In this document: piece by piece, positions 8,040 through 15,740 of the stretch | Numbering within the stretch: position 1 is the stretch's first letter | Layout of the letters: every line of letters begins with the position of its first letter | DNA from: Pseudomonadota bacterium | GTDB lineage: Bacteria; Pseudomonadota; Alphaproteobacteria; Rhizobiales; Phreatobacteraceae | DNA length: 64,000 nt | Reading direction: 5' to 3' | Assembly (NCBI GenBank): GCA_020161695.1 | Contig: JAIUOO010000024.1 | Span: 1 to 64,000 of the forward strand | Notes under the pieces: model-generated | Told to the model about the DNA's origin: nothing | What the model saw: the letters and a program-made list of their open reading frames with translations, nothing else | Databases searched by the model: none | Translations under genes and position numbers: made by a program

Positions 8040-9311
8040 ATGCTGCTGGGCGTCATTGCCGATGATTTCACGGGGGCGAGCGATATCGCCAACACCCTCG
8101 CCAAGGGACTGCCGGGGGAGGGCGGCCTGCGCACGGTGCAGTATCTCGGCATCCCCGAAGAAAAGGCCGACCCTGCCGTCGAGGCGGGTGTGATCGCGCT
8201 GAAAAGCCGGTCGATCGCAGCCGCGGCGGCGGTCGAGCAGTCGCTTGCCGCCCTTTCCTGGCTGCTCGCCCAGGGCTGCCGGCAGATCGTTTTCAAATAC
8301 TGCTCGACCTTCGATTCCACGCCGGGAGGCAACATCGGCCCAGTCGCCGAGGCGCTTGCCGATGCGCTGGGCGTCAAGGGCGTAATCGCCTGCCCGGCCT
8401 TTCCGGGGGCAGGACGGACCGTCTATCAAGGGCATCTCTTCGTCAGGGACCAGCTCCTGCATGAATCCGGCCTCCAGAACCATCCGCTCAACCCCATGAC
8501 GGATGCGGATATCCGTCGGTGGCTGAGGCTCCAGACGACAAAGGACGTCGGACATGTCGATATCGCCGCGGTGCGGACCGGCCCCGCGGCGATCGCTGCG
8601 ACGTTGGAGGCGCATGGGAGGGACGACCGCACCCTCGTCATCGTCGATGCGATCACCGATGACGATCTTGTCGCCATCGGCCGCGCTGCCGCCGAACACC
8701 GGTTGATCACCGGTGGCTCGGGCATTGCGATTGGTCTTGCCGCGAATTTCATCGAGAAAGGCCTTGCACGCGGTACAGGGGCCGACACGGTCGGTATTGC
8801 GGGGCCGGAGGCGATCCTTGCCGGCAGCTGCTCCGGCGCAACGCGCGAACAGGTTGCGGTGCATAGCCGCAACCATCCGACGCTGGCCGTGGATGTCGCC
8901 GGCGTTCTGGACGGCACGGTCACGACGGCGGACCTCACCTCCTTCCTTCTCGTCCATGCCGGCCAGGCGCCGCTGGTTTACTCTTCGGGTACACCCGAGG
9001 CGGTGACGATGATGCAGGCCCGCTTCGGGCGTGATCGGGTCGCTGCTGCGATCGATGCGCTCTTTGCCGAGACGGCGCGGAGCTTGGTTTCGGCGGGCAT
9101 TCGCCGGCTGGTGGTCGCCGGGGGGGAAACTTCCGGTGCGGTCGTCTCGGCGCTGGATCTCGGCGCGCTGACGATCGGCGCAGAGATCGACCCGGGCGTG
9201 CCTGTGCTCGTCTCCGGCGGGGAGCGGCCCGTAGCGCTGGCGCTGAAGTCCGGCAATTTTGGTGCGCCCGACTTCTTCAACAAGGCACTGGAAAGGCTTG
9301 CCGGACGATGA
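8040..9311 (+). CDS. otnK: 3-oxo-tetronate 4-kinase (DUF1537 / four-carbon acid sugar kinase)
   Basis: A 423-residue DUF1537 kinase with IADDFTGASD (6-15) opening the N-domain and the nucleotide-binding glycine-rich segments GGSGIA, AGSCSGATREQ and AGGETSGAV in the C-domain. In characterised systems this family phosphorylates C4 acid sugars (threonate, erythronate or their oxo forms) at O4. SD GGAAGG precedes the ATG at 8040. The stop overlaps the start of the aldolase gene (ATGA), and an otnI homologue lies 900 bases further on, so assignment to the 3-oxo-tetronate branch rests on this OtnK-OtnC-OtnI trio. A kinase acting directly on D-threonate or D-erythronate is the main alternative. Confidence 0.88.
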   Translation: MLLGVIADDFTGASDIANTLAKGLPGEGGLRTVQYLGIPEEKADPAVEAGVIALKSRSIAAAAAVEQSLAALSWLLAQGCRQIVFKYCSTFDSTPGGNIGPVAEALADALGVKGVIACPAFPGAGRTVYQGHLFVRDQLLHESGLQNHPLNPMTDADIRRWLRLQTTKDVGHVDIAAVRTGPAAIAATLEAHGRDDRTLVIVDAITDDDLVAIGRAAAEHRLITGGSGIAIGLAANFIEKGLARGTGADTVGIAGPEAILAGSCSGATREQVAVHSRNHPTLAVDVAGVLDGTVTTADLTSFLLVHAGQAPLVYSSGTPEAVTMMQARFGRDRVAAAIDALFAETARSLVSAGIRRLVVAGGETSGAVVSALDLGALTIGAEIDPGVPVLVSGGERPVALALKSGNFGAPDFFNKALERLAGR

Positions 9312-9949
9312 AAGCTGAAAACAGGGTGCGCGAAGAAATCGTCCGCCTGTCGAAATCACTGTTCGATCGTGGTTACTCGGTCGGATCGGCGGGCAACATC
9401 AGTGCTGCCGTCGAGGATGGGATCCTGATGACACCGACCAATTCCTGTCTGGGATTCCTGGATCCGGCACGGCTTTCGAAGCTCGATCGCGACGGCAACC
9501 ACGTTTCCGGTGATAAGCCGTCGAAGGAAGTGTTCCTGCACAGGGCGTTCTACGAAACGCGGGAAGGGACGGGCGCGGTGGTGCATCTCCATTCGACCTT
9601 CGCCACCGCCCTCTCCTGCCTCGCCGATGCCGACCCGGACGATGCCATCCCGCCGATCACCCCCTATGTCGTGATGCGCGTCGGGAAAGTGCCGGTGGTC
9701 GCCTATACGCGCCCCGGTTCGCCGGAGGTCGCGCCGCTGATCCGGGCGAAGGCCCCGCGGCACCCGGCGATCCTGCTCGGCAATCACGGCCCGGTGGTCG
9801 CGGGCGCGAGCCTCGATGCGGCGGTCTTCGCGATGGAGGAACTGGAAGAAACCGCGCGCCTCGTCATGATGACGCGCGGCATGGCGATCCGGCCGCTGGG
9901 CGCGGCCGAGATCGCGGATCTGGAGGCAACCTTCAAGCTGAAGGGGTAG
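9308..9949 (+). CDS. otnC: 3-oxo-tetronate 4-phosphate decarboxylase (class II aldolase family)
   Basis: The 213-residue protein is a class II aldolase/adducin-domain enzyme. It shows the GN pair (29-30), TPT (42-44), the catalytic-type glutamate in SKE (72-74), the zinc ligands HLH (93-95) and H160 in LLGNHGP. In the known pathway OtnC decarboxylates 3-oxo-tetronate 4-phosphate to dihydroxyacetone phosphate, which enters glycolysis. The start codon overlaps the kinase stop by four bases, so the two are translated together. A fuculose- or ribulose-phosphate aldolase is a family alternative, but the kinase and isomerase partners favour OtnC. Confidence 0.85.
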   Translation: MKAENRVREEIVRLSKSLFDRGYSVGSAGNISAAVEDGILMTPTNSCLGFLDPARLSKLDRDGNHVSGDKPSKEVFLHRAFYETREGTGAVVHLHSTFATALSCLADADPDDAIPPITPYVVMRVGKVPVVAYTRPGSPEVAPLIRAKAPRHPAILLGNHGPVVAGASLDAAVFAMEELEETARLVMMTRGMAIRPLGAAEIADLEATFKLKG

Positions 9950-9957
9950 GCGTCGCG

Positions 9958-10080
9958 TCAGTCGCCCATGCCGCGATGGTTGTCGGCGTCCTGCTGCGCG
10001 CGGGTGGGCCCGGTCGAATTGTTGGAGGCACAGCCGGCGAGCGGGACGAGCAGAAGGAGCAGGATGAGCAGCTTGTTCAT
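9958..10080 (-). CDS. Very small predicted lipoprotein (40 residues)
   Basis: A short reverse-strand frame encodes 40 residues beginning MNKLLILLLLLVPLAGC. The lipobox LAGC, with the cysteine at residue 17, closely follows a leucine-rich signal core, so the mature peptide is a lipid-anchored tail of only 24 residues (CASNNSTGPTRAQQ and on). It is too short for usual gene-finding cut-offs. No strong Shine-Dalgarno is visible. It ends 8 bases from the otnC stop (convergent) and is not obviously linked in function. Role unknown. Confidence 0.6.
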   Translation of the reverse strand: MNKLLILLLLLVPLAGCASNNSTGPTRAQQDADNHRGMGD

Positions 10081-10120
10081 GGAACGACCTTGATGATGTC
10101 CTTTGGCCGGCCCTTATAGA

Positions 10121-10164
10121 CCGAACTGCGGCTTCGTTGTCATCATGATCCGAACCGCGGCTTC
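10121..10164 (+). repeat. Direct repeat pair upstream of otnI
   Basis: CCGAACTGCGGCTTC (10121-10135) and CCGAACCGCGGCTTC (10150-10164) differ at one base and are spaced 29 bases start to start, close to three helical turns. They lie 47-90 bases before the otnI ATG, so they could be regulator sites for that gene or a chance local duplication. Confidence 0.35.
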
Positions 10165-10210
10165 AAGCGGTGCCTGGCCGCCACCGAGCAACAAGACCAG
10201 ACGAGGAAAC

Positions 10211-10993
10211 ATGCCCCGCTTCTCCGCCAATCTCGGCTTTCTCTGGCAGGGCCTGCCGCTGCTGGACCAGATCGAGGCCGCCGCAAAGGCCGGCTTCCGG
10301 GCCGTCGAGATGCACTGGCCCTACGACACCGACCCGAAAGCCGTGCGCGCCGCCTGCACCCGGCTGGGACTGGCCATGCTCGGCGTCAACACCGTGCGCG
10401 GCGATACCGCGAAGGGCGAGAACGGCCTTGGCGCCCTGCCCGGCCGGCAGGCGGAGTTTCAGGCGGCGATCGATCAGGCCATCGCCTGGCAGGTCGCGGC
10501 GGGCGGCACCGCGATCCATGCCATGGCCGGCATCGTCAAGCCCGCCGCAAAGCCCGAGGCGACCGGCGTCTGGGCCGAGAACCTGTCGCTTGCGGCCGAC
10601 AAGGCCGCCAGGCACGGCCTGACCATCCTGCTCGAGCCGCTCAATCCCCGCGCTTCGCCGGGCTACTTCTATTCGACCCTGCGCGGGGCCGGCGAGATGA
10701 TCGCCCGCGTCGGCAAGCCGAACGTCAAGATCATGTTCGACGTCCACCACGTCGGCATTTCCGAGGGCGACGTGCTGACCAATCTCGATACGTGGTGGCC
10801 GATGATCGGCCATGTCCAGATCGCCGCCGTGCCGAGCCGCGCCGAGCCCGACGAGGGCGAGATCAACTTCCGCGCCGTGTTCGAGAAGCTCGACGCCAAG
10901 GGCTATGACGGCTGGGTCGGCGCCGAATATCGCCCGCGCGGCGACATGGAAGCCGGCCTCGCCTGGGTGAGGAATCTCGGCGTCAGCCTGTGA
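10211..10993 (+). CDS. otnI: 2-oxo-tetronate isomerase (hydroxypyruvate isomerase family)
   Basis: A 260-residue TIM-barrel sugar-isomerase protein of the Hyi/OtnI family. Metal-binding positions typical of the fold are seen: E142 in LLEPLN, D177 and H180 in FDVHHVG, and E239 in VGAEYRP. The family interconverts hydroxypyruvate and tartronate semialdehyde, or 2-oxo- and 3-oxo-tetronate; the adjacent otnK and otnC favour the latter. The ATG at 10211 follows GAGGAAAC. The open frame upstream from 10103 encodes nothing family-like. It is separated from otnC by 261 bases holding a convergent lipoprotein gene, so it probably has its own promoter. Confidence 0.85.
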   Translation: MPRFSANLGFLWQGLPLLDQIEAAAKAGFRAVEMHWPYDTDPKAVRAACTRLGLAMLGVNTVRGDTAKGENGLGALPGRQAEFQAAIDQAIAWQVAAGGTAIHAMAGIVKPAAKPEATGVWAENLSLAADKAARHGLTILLEPLNPRASPGYFYSTLRGAGEMIARVGKPNVKIMFDVHHVGISEGDVLTNLDTWWPMIGHVQIAAVPSRAEPDEGEINFRAVFEKLDAKGYDGWVGAEYRPRGDMEAGLAWVRNLGVSL

Positions 10994-10997
10994 GGCA

Positions 10998-11393
10998 TCA
11001 GGCCTTGGCCAGCGCCTTCGCGAAGGCATAGCTGTCCGGGTAGACCTCGTAGGAAGCGACCAGCCCGCCCTCGAACCGGAACACGTTCGCCGCCCGGATG
11101 TGCAGTTCCTCGCCCGTCGCCTTCACGCGCCAGTGCCCCTGCAGGACGATGGCGACGCTGTCTTGCGCCTCGATCCGGTGAACGGTCTCGATGGCGAGCA
11201 CGTCGAGATGCTCCGCGACGCGCCGGAAGAAGGTCAGCACCTTGGTCCGCCCCTCCCACGCGCCGGCCCAGGGCACGACGCCCGGCGGGCCGTTCCAGCG
11301 CACGGTCACGTCGTCCGTGGTGACGGCGGCAAGGGCGGAGGCATCGCCGGCGCGAATGGCGGCATACCAGCGGTCGAGAATGGCGGTGCTCAT
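10998..11393 (-). CDS. SnoaL/NTF2-like protein
   Basis: The 131-residue product has the size and pattern of a SnoaL-type cone fold: an N-terminal helix pair (ILDRWYAAIRAGDASALAAVTTDDV), a central WEGR segment and a closing beta sheet. Members bind or isomerise small hydrophobic molecules, and many have no known reaction. Aspartates and a tryptophan line the expected pocket, but I cannot name a substrate. It is convergent with otnI, with only four bases between stops, and is followed on the same strand by a metalloprotease gene. Confidence 0.7.
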   Translation of the reverse strand: MSTAILDRWYAAIRAGDASALAAVTTDDVTVRWNGPPGVVPWAGAWEGRTKVLTFFRRVAEHLDVLAIETVHRIEAQDSVAIVLQGHWRVKATGEELHIRAANVFRFEGGLVASYEVYPDSYAFAKALAKA

Positions 11394-11419
11394 CCGCCAG
11401 TGATGCCGGCTGGCAAGGC

Positions 11420-12106
11420 TCAGCGCAAGACGCGGATGATCCGGGTGAGATCCAGCAATGTGACCAGTGCGGCCGCGACATAGGTCAGCGCCGCCGCGCG
11501 CAGCACGGATTTCGCCGCCGGCAGGTCGGCGGACGGCAGATAGCCGCCCTGGTCGAGGATGGGCAGCGCCTTGCCGAAGCTCGCGTCGAACTCCACCGGC
11601 AGGGTGACGAGATGCATCACGAGGCGCGAGGTCAGCAGCGCCAGGGCCACGACGATCTGCAGGATCACCAGCGGCATGGAATGGACGAAGGCCAGCACCA
11701 GCGGCGCGGTGGCGAAGAGCACGGCCGCCGCTACTTCCAGCTTCTGCGCGCCGCCCGCCATGCGGATGCGGGTCACGAGCAACGGGTCGCCGTCGCGATG
11801 CTGGATCGCATGACCGACCTCGTGGGCGGCGACCGCAACCGCCGTTACCGAGCGGCCGTCATGCACGTCGGGCGAGAGGCGGACGACCTTGTCGATGGGG
11901 TCGTAATGGTCGCCGGCATCGGTGACCTCGACCTTCACGCCCGAGAGGCCGGCGCGATCCAGAAGGTGAGCCGCCAGCTCGCCGCCGGTGCCGGGAAAAT
12001 CGGCGCGCTCGGCCGAATGCCGCTTCATCTGGGCCTTCACCCAGAATTGCGGACCGAAGATCAGCGCCAGGAAGGCAAGGATGCCGAGGATGATGAGAAC
12101 GGGCAT
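11420..12106 (-). CDS. YugP-type membrane zinc metallopeptidase
   Basis: A 228-residue membrane protein with an N-terminal anchor (residues 2-18), the zinc motif HEVGH (95-99) and a downstream acidic segment VEFDAS (171-176) that probably supplies the third ligand. Three further hydrophobic stretches follow (about 124-140, 145-160 and 200-218). This matches the Zn_peptidase_2 (YugP) family in length and order. The peptide substrates of this family are unknown. The gene stands alone on the minus strand between the SnoaL-like gene and the LIV-type importer operon, so it offers no contextual clue. Confidence 0.85.
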   Translation of the reverse strand: MPVLIILGILAFLALIFGPQFWVKAQMKRHSAERADFPGTGGELAAHLLDRAGLSGVKVEVTDAGDHYDPIDKVVRLSPDVHDGRSVTAVAVAAHEVGHAIQHRDGDPLLVTRIRMAGGAQKLEVAAAVLFATAPLVLAFVHSMPLVILQIVVALALLTSRLVMHLVTLPVEFDASFGKALPILDQGGYLPSADLPAAKSVLRAAALTYVAAALVTLLDLTRIIRVLR

Positions 12107-12168
12107 GACGACTTACAAGTCGGCATGAGCGGCCCGGAAGTTCAAGGGCCGCGACGGAATGTCGTGGC

Positions 12169-13014
12169 TCACGCCAGCCAGCGCTTGCGCCGCTTGTAGC
12201 TTTTCACCTCGCGGAAGCTCTTCTTGTTGCCCTCCGCGACGCCCAGATAGAACTCCTTGACGTCCTCGTTCTCGCGCAACGATGCGGCATCGCCGTCCAT
12301 GACGATGCGGCCGGTCTCCATGATGTAGCCGAAGGTGGCGTACTTCAGCGCCATGTTGGTGTTCTGCTCGGCGATCAGGAAGGAAACGCCCTCCTTGGAA
12401 TTGATGTCGCGGACGATGTCGAAGATCTGTTCGACGATCTGCGGCGCCAGCCCCATCGACGGCTCGTCCAGCAGGATCATCTTCGGCTTCGACATCAGCG
12501 CGCGGCCGATGGCGCACATCTGCTGCTCGCCGCCGGACGTATAGCCGGACATCGAGTTGCGACGCTCCTTGAGGCGCGGGAAATAGGCGTAGATCTTGTC
12601 GAGATCGTCCTTGATCGCCCCGCGCCCGTCGCGGCGGGTGAAGGCGCCGGTGAGGAGATTCTCCTCGATGGTCAGGTGGCCGAAACAGTGCCGGCCCTCC
12701 ATGACCTGGATGCAGCCGCGGCGCACGAGATCGTTGGGCGAGAGGCTCTGCACCTCCTCGCCCTCGAACAGGATCGAGCCCTTGGTGACTTCGCCCCGCT
12801 CGGCATGGAGCAGGTTGGAGATGGCCTTCAGCGTCGTGGTCTTGCCCGCGCCGTTGGCCCCGAGAATGGCGACGATGCCGCCGCGCGGCACGACCAGCGA
12901 CACGCCCTTCAGCACGAGGATGACGTGGTCGTAGATGACCTCGATGTTGTTGACCGCGAGGATCAGGTCCTGCGCGGCTTCGGCAGAGGGCGTCGGGTGG
13001 GTCTGGGCGGTCAT
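12169..13014 (-). CDS. LIV-type ABC transporter ATP-binding protein (LivF-like)
   Basis: A 281-residue ATPase with Walker A GANGAGKT (52-59), signature TSGGEQQ (159-165) and Walker B MILLDEP (179-185). It is the LivF-like second ATPase of a branched-chain-amino-acid-type importer. The ATG at 13014 gives the normal length; the longer open frame starts inside intergenic repeats. It is the last gene of the minus-strand operon running from 19646 and is separated from the binding-protein gene by repeats at 13030-13166. The C-terminus carries a lysine/arginine-rich tail (YKRRKRW). With an acyl-CoA ligase in the operon, the substrate is more likely a carboxylic or aromatic acid than an amino acid. 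Confidence 0.9.
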   Translation of the reverse strand: MTAQTHPTPSAEAAQDLILAVNNIEVIYDHVILVLKGVSLVVPRGGIVAILGANGAGKTTTLKAISNLLHAERGEVTKGSILFEGEEVQSLSPNDLVRRGCIQVMEGRHCFGHLTIEENLLTGAFTRRDGRGAIKDDLDKIYAYFPRLKERRNSMSGYTSGGEQQMCAIGRALMSKPKMILLDEPSMGLAPQIVEQIFDIVRDINSKEGVSFLIAEQNTNMALKYATFGYIMETGRIVMDGDAASLRENEDVKEFYLGVAEGNKKSFREVKSYKRRKRWLA

Positions 13015-13029
13015 GACAGGCGCTCTGGT

Positions 13030-13079
13030 CCACCCTCCCTTGAGGGGGAGGGTCGCGCCGCAAGGCGCGGGGTGGGGTG
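13030..13079. repeat. GC-rich palindromic intergenic repeat, copy 1
   Basis: CCACCCTCCCTTGAGGGGGA and the following bases form nested hairpins: ACCCTCCC pairs with GGGAGGGT, then CGCGCC with GGCGCG. This is a REP-like element between the binding-protein and LivF-like genes. Confidence 0.65.
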
Positions 13080-13100
13080 AAGCGATGCGGGATGAGGCTG

Positions 13101-13166
13101 CACCCCATCCCGGCTTGCTCTCGCTGACGCTCGGCAAACCGACCCTCCCCCTCAAGGGGAGGGTGA
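13101..13166. repeat. GC-rich palindromic intergenic repeat, inverted copy 2
   Basis: CACCCCATCC at the left and GACCCTCCCCCTCAAGGGGA at the right mirror the element at 13030-13079 in the opposite orientation. The two copies could fold on each other in the operon transcript and affect expression of the last gene. Confidence 0.6.
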
Positions 13167-13215
13167 AGCTCGCCGGGAGCCGCGTTCGCCGCGGCCCCCG
13201 ATTCGCGTCAGAGAC

Positions 13216-14553
13216 TCACGACCGCTGGTCGCAGGTCTCCGTGCGGCGCGGCCAGCCGGCATTGGCTTCCGCGTATTTCTTCGCTGCGTCCTCGATCAGC
13301 GGGCGCACGACATCGCGGATCGGCGAGATCCAGTCGGTGTCGCGCACGTAGCGCTGGCCGTCCCAGCGGGCCACGAACACGTTGTTGTGGCCGTTGTGGT
13401 CGGCGCAGTTCAGCCGCACGGGAGCCGCGAAGCCCTCCATGCCGATCTCCTTCAGCCGCGCCTCGGTCAGGTTCATCGTCTCGAAGCCGCGGCGCACGTC
13501 CTCGCCCGTCACCACCTTCTTGCCGGTGAGCTGCTGGGCGTGGCGGATAGCCTCGACCATCAGCATCGAATTGTAGACGCCGCGGTTGTAGAGGTTCTCG
13601 CCGATGCGCTCGCGGCTGGCGACACGGGAGAGGTTCTTGTCCGCGACATGCCGCAGGATGTCCTGGATGACCGGGAAGTTGGTCCCGGCTGCATGGAACG
13701 ACAGGGAGCGGTAGCCCGCCGCCTGCGCGCCGCCCGCGCGGGCATCGTCGTCACCGCCGGCCCACCAGACGCCGACCAGCTTGTCGATCGGGAAGTTGTT
13801 GCGGATCGCCTCACGCACGGCGGTGGGGTTCATCGCGCCCCAGCCCTGATTGTAGAGGTAGTCCGGCCGGTCGCGGCGGATGTTGAGCCAGATGGCGCTC
13901 TGGTTCTGCATGTCGGCGGCGGCCACCGGATAGAGCTTCAGGGTGAAGCCGTATTTCTCGGCCATGGCCTGAAGCACCGGGATCGGCTCCTTGCCGTAGG
14001 GCGCGTCGAGGTGGATGAGGCCGAGCGTCTTGCCGCGCAGCTTGTCGAAACCGCCCTCGCGCTGGGCCATGTAGCTGACCATCACCGAGGCGCCGTCCCA
14101 GTAAGTCGCCGGCGGGTTGAAGATCCACGGGAAGATGTTGCCGTCGGCCGAGGCCGAGAGGCCGTAGGCCATGGACAGCATCGGGATGCGGTCGACCGCC
14201 GCGCGCGGGATGAGCTGCAGCGTGATGCCCGTGGAATAGGGGTTCACGACCACGGGGTTGCGCGAGCGCAGCGAGTCGTAGCACTCGACACCCTTCTTGG
14301 TGTCGTAACCCGTCTCGCATTCCTCGATCACGATCCTGACGCCGTTGATGCCGCCGTCGCGCTGGTTGATCATTTCGAGGTAGTCGCGCATGCCGTCGGC
14401 GATCGGGATGCCCGACGAGGCGAACGGCCCGGTGCGGTAGCTAAGCAGCGGGATGAAGATAGTGTCCTGCGTCTGGGCCTGCGCCGGCACGGGCGCCGCC
14501 GCGGCGATGCCGGCGGCGAAGGCCGCGGCGATCGTCCATTTGAAGGCTTTCAT
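13216..14553 (-). CDS. LIV-type ABC transporter periplasmic substrate-binding protein
   Basis: The 445-residue product has a signal peptide (MKAFKWTIAAAFAAGIAAAA, cleavage near AQA at residues 24-26) and then a two-lobed Peripla_BP_6 protein with IPLLSYRTGPFASSGIPIADG at the first ligand region. It is longer than LivJ/LivK (about 350 mature residues) and belongs to the group found with acyl-CoA ligases. It sits after LivM and before LivF in the operon. It delivers solute to LivH/LivM in the inner membrane. Ligand unknown; an aromatic or other carboxylate is the most likely type. Confidence 0.9.
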   Translation of the reverse strand: MKAFKWTIAAAFAAGIAAAAPVPAQAQTQDTIFIPLLSYRTGPFASSGIPIADGMRDYLEMINQRDGGINGVRIVIEECETGYDTKKGVECYDSLRSRNPVVVNPYSTGITLQLIPRAAVDRIPMLSMAYGLSASADGNIFPWIFNPPATYWDGASVMVSYMAQREGGFDKLRGKTLGLIHLDAPYGKEPIPVLQAMAEKYGFTLKLYPVAAADMQNQSAIWLNIRRDRPDYLYNQGWGAMNPTAVREAIRNNFPIDKLVGVWWAGGDDDARAGGAQAAGYRSLSFHAAGTNFPVIQDILRHVADKNLSRVASRERIGENLYNRGVYNSMLMVEAIRHAQQLTGKKVVTGEDVRRGFETMNLTEARLKEIGMEGFAAPVRLNCADHNGHNNVFVARWDGQRYVRDTDWISPIRDVVRPLIEDAAKKYAEANAGWPRRTETCDQRS

Positions 14554-14649
14554 CGGTGTTCCTCCTTGGGTGACCGGGTTTGCCCGGAGCGATTTGTTGT
14601 CTCGTGCCCGCCTTGCCGGCGGGTCTCGTTCTGGCGCGTGACCGGCCTC

Positions 14650-15729
14650 TCAGTAAGGGAAAGGCCAGACCCGCAGTTTCTGCTTGGCGATCTGCCACAG
14701 GCGCGCGAGGCCGTGCGGCTCGACGATCAGGAAGAAGATGATCAGCGCGCCGACCATCACATGGGTCAGGTGTTCGGCGAAGGCGCCGGTGAGCGGAATG
14801 CCGATGGCCGGCACGCCGAACTTCAGGATGGTCGGCAGCGTCGAGATGAAGAAGGCGCCGAAGAACGAGCCGATCAGCGAGCCGAGGCCGCCGATGATGA
14901 CCATGAACAGCACGTTGAAGCTCTGGTTGACGTTGAAGGCGTCGTTGGCCTCGCCGCCGCCGTACCAGAGGAACATCATGCAGGCGCCCGCGACGCCGCA
15001 GTAGAAGGACGATACCGCGAAGGCGAGCAGCTTGGTCGGCAGGAGCCGGATGCCCATCAGTTCGGCGGCAATATCCATGTCGCGCACCGCCATCCACGAG
15101 CGGCCGATGCGGCCATGGACGAGGTTGGAGGCGAGCCAGGCGAGCACCACGACGATGGACAGCAGCACCAGGTAGCGCACCTCTGGCGTCGCCCTCGCAC
15201 CCGTGATCGCGATGCCGAACAGCGTGCGTTCCGGCACCTCGATCGCGCCCGAGGCGTTGTAGTTGTAGAGCCAGGGAATGCGGACGAAGCACCATTGCAG
15301 GAAGAACTGCGCGGCGAGCGTCGCAACCGCCAGGTAGAAGCCCTTGATCCTCAGGCTCGGCAGGCCGAACACCACGCCGATGGCTGCGGAGAAGAAGCCG
15401 GAGACGATGATCCAGACGATGATGTTCACGCCCGGGAAGATCGTCGTCAGCTTGTAGCAGGCATAGGCGCCGACCCCCATGAACGCGCCGGTGCCGAGGG
15501 AAATCAGGCCGGTATAGCCGGTGAGGATGTTGAGCCCGATCGCGGCGAGCGCGAACACGAGGAAGGGCACCATCACCGACAGGATGATGAACTCGGACGC
15601 CAGCAGCGGCACGCCGATGAAGGCGATGGCGAGGATGGCGATGATGCCGATGCGGTCCTGCACGAGCGGGAACACCGCCATGTCGGCCTTGTAGGTCGTC
15701 TTGTACTGGCCGGCTTCACGGTAGAACAC
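14650..15729 (-). CDS. LIV-type ABC transporter permease (LivM-like)
   Basis: A 359-residue polytopic permease containing the LivM signature region GYTGLISLGTGAFMGVGAYA and SLRIKGFYLAVATLAAQF. The best start is GTG at 15729, preceded by GAGGAG on the minus strand and 11 bases after the LivH stop. The first ATG comes 21 codons later and would trim the N-terminal cytoplasmic part. The open frame extends far upstream antisense-like through livH but without family similarity. It forms the channel with the LivH-like protein. Confidence 0.9.
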   Translation of the reverse strand: MFYREAGQYKTTYKADMAVFPLVQDRIGIIAILAIAFIGVPLLASEFIILSVMVPFLVFALAAIGLNILTGYTGLISLGTGAFMGVGAYACYKLTTIFPGVNIIVWIIVSGFFSAAIGVVFGLPSLRIKGFYLAVATLAAQFFLQWCFVRIPWLYNYNASGAIEVPERTLFGIAITGARATPEVRYLVLLSIVVVLAWLASNLVHGRIGRSWMAVRDMDIAAELMGIRLLPTKLLAFAVSSFYCGVAGACMMFLWYGGGEANDAFNVNQSFNVLFMVIIGGLGSLIGSFFGAFFISTLPTILKFGVPAIGIPLTGAFAEHLTHVMVGALIIFFLIVEPHGLARLWQIAKQKLRVWPFPY

Positions 15730-15740
15730 GTCGCTTCTCC

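Noticed and set aside
14607..14623. Small hairpin CCCGCC-GGCGGG between LivM and binding-protein genes
   Set aside because: The six-base stem has no T run, and such matches are frequent by chance in this GC content.
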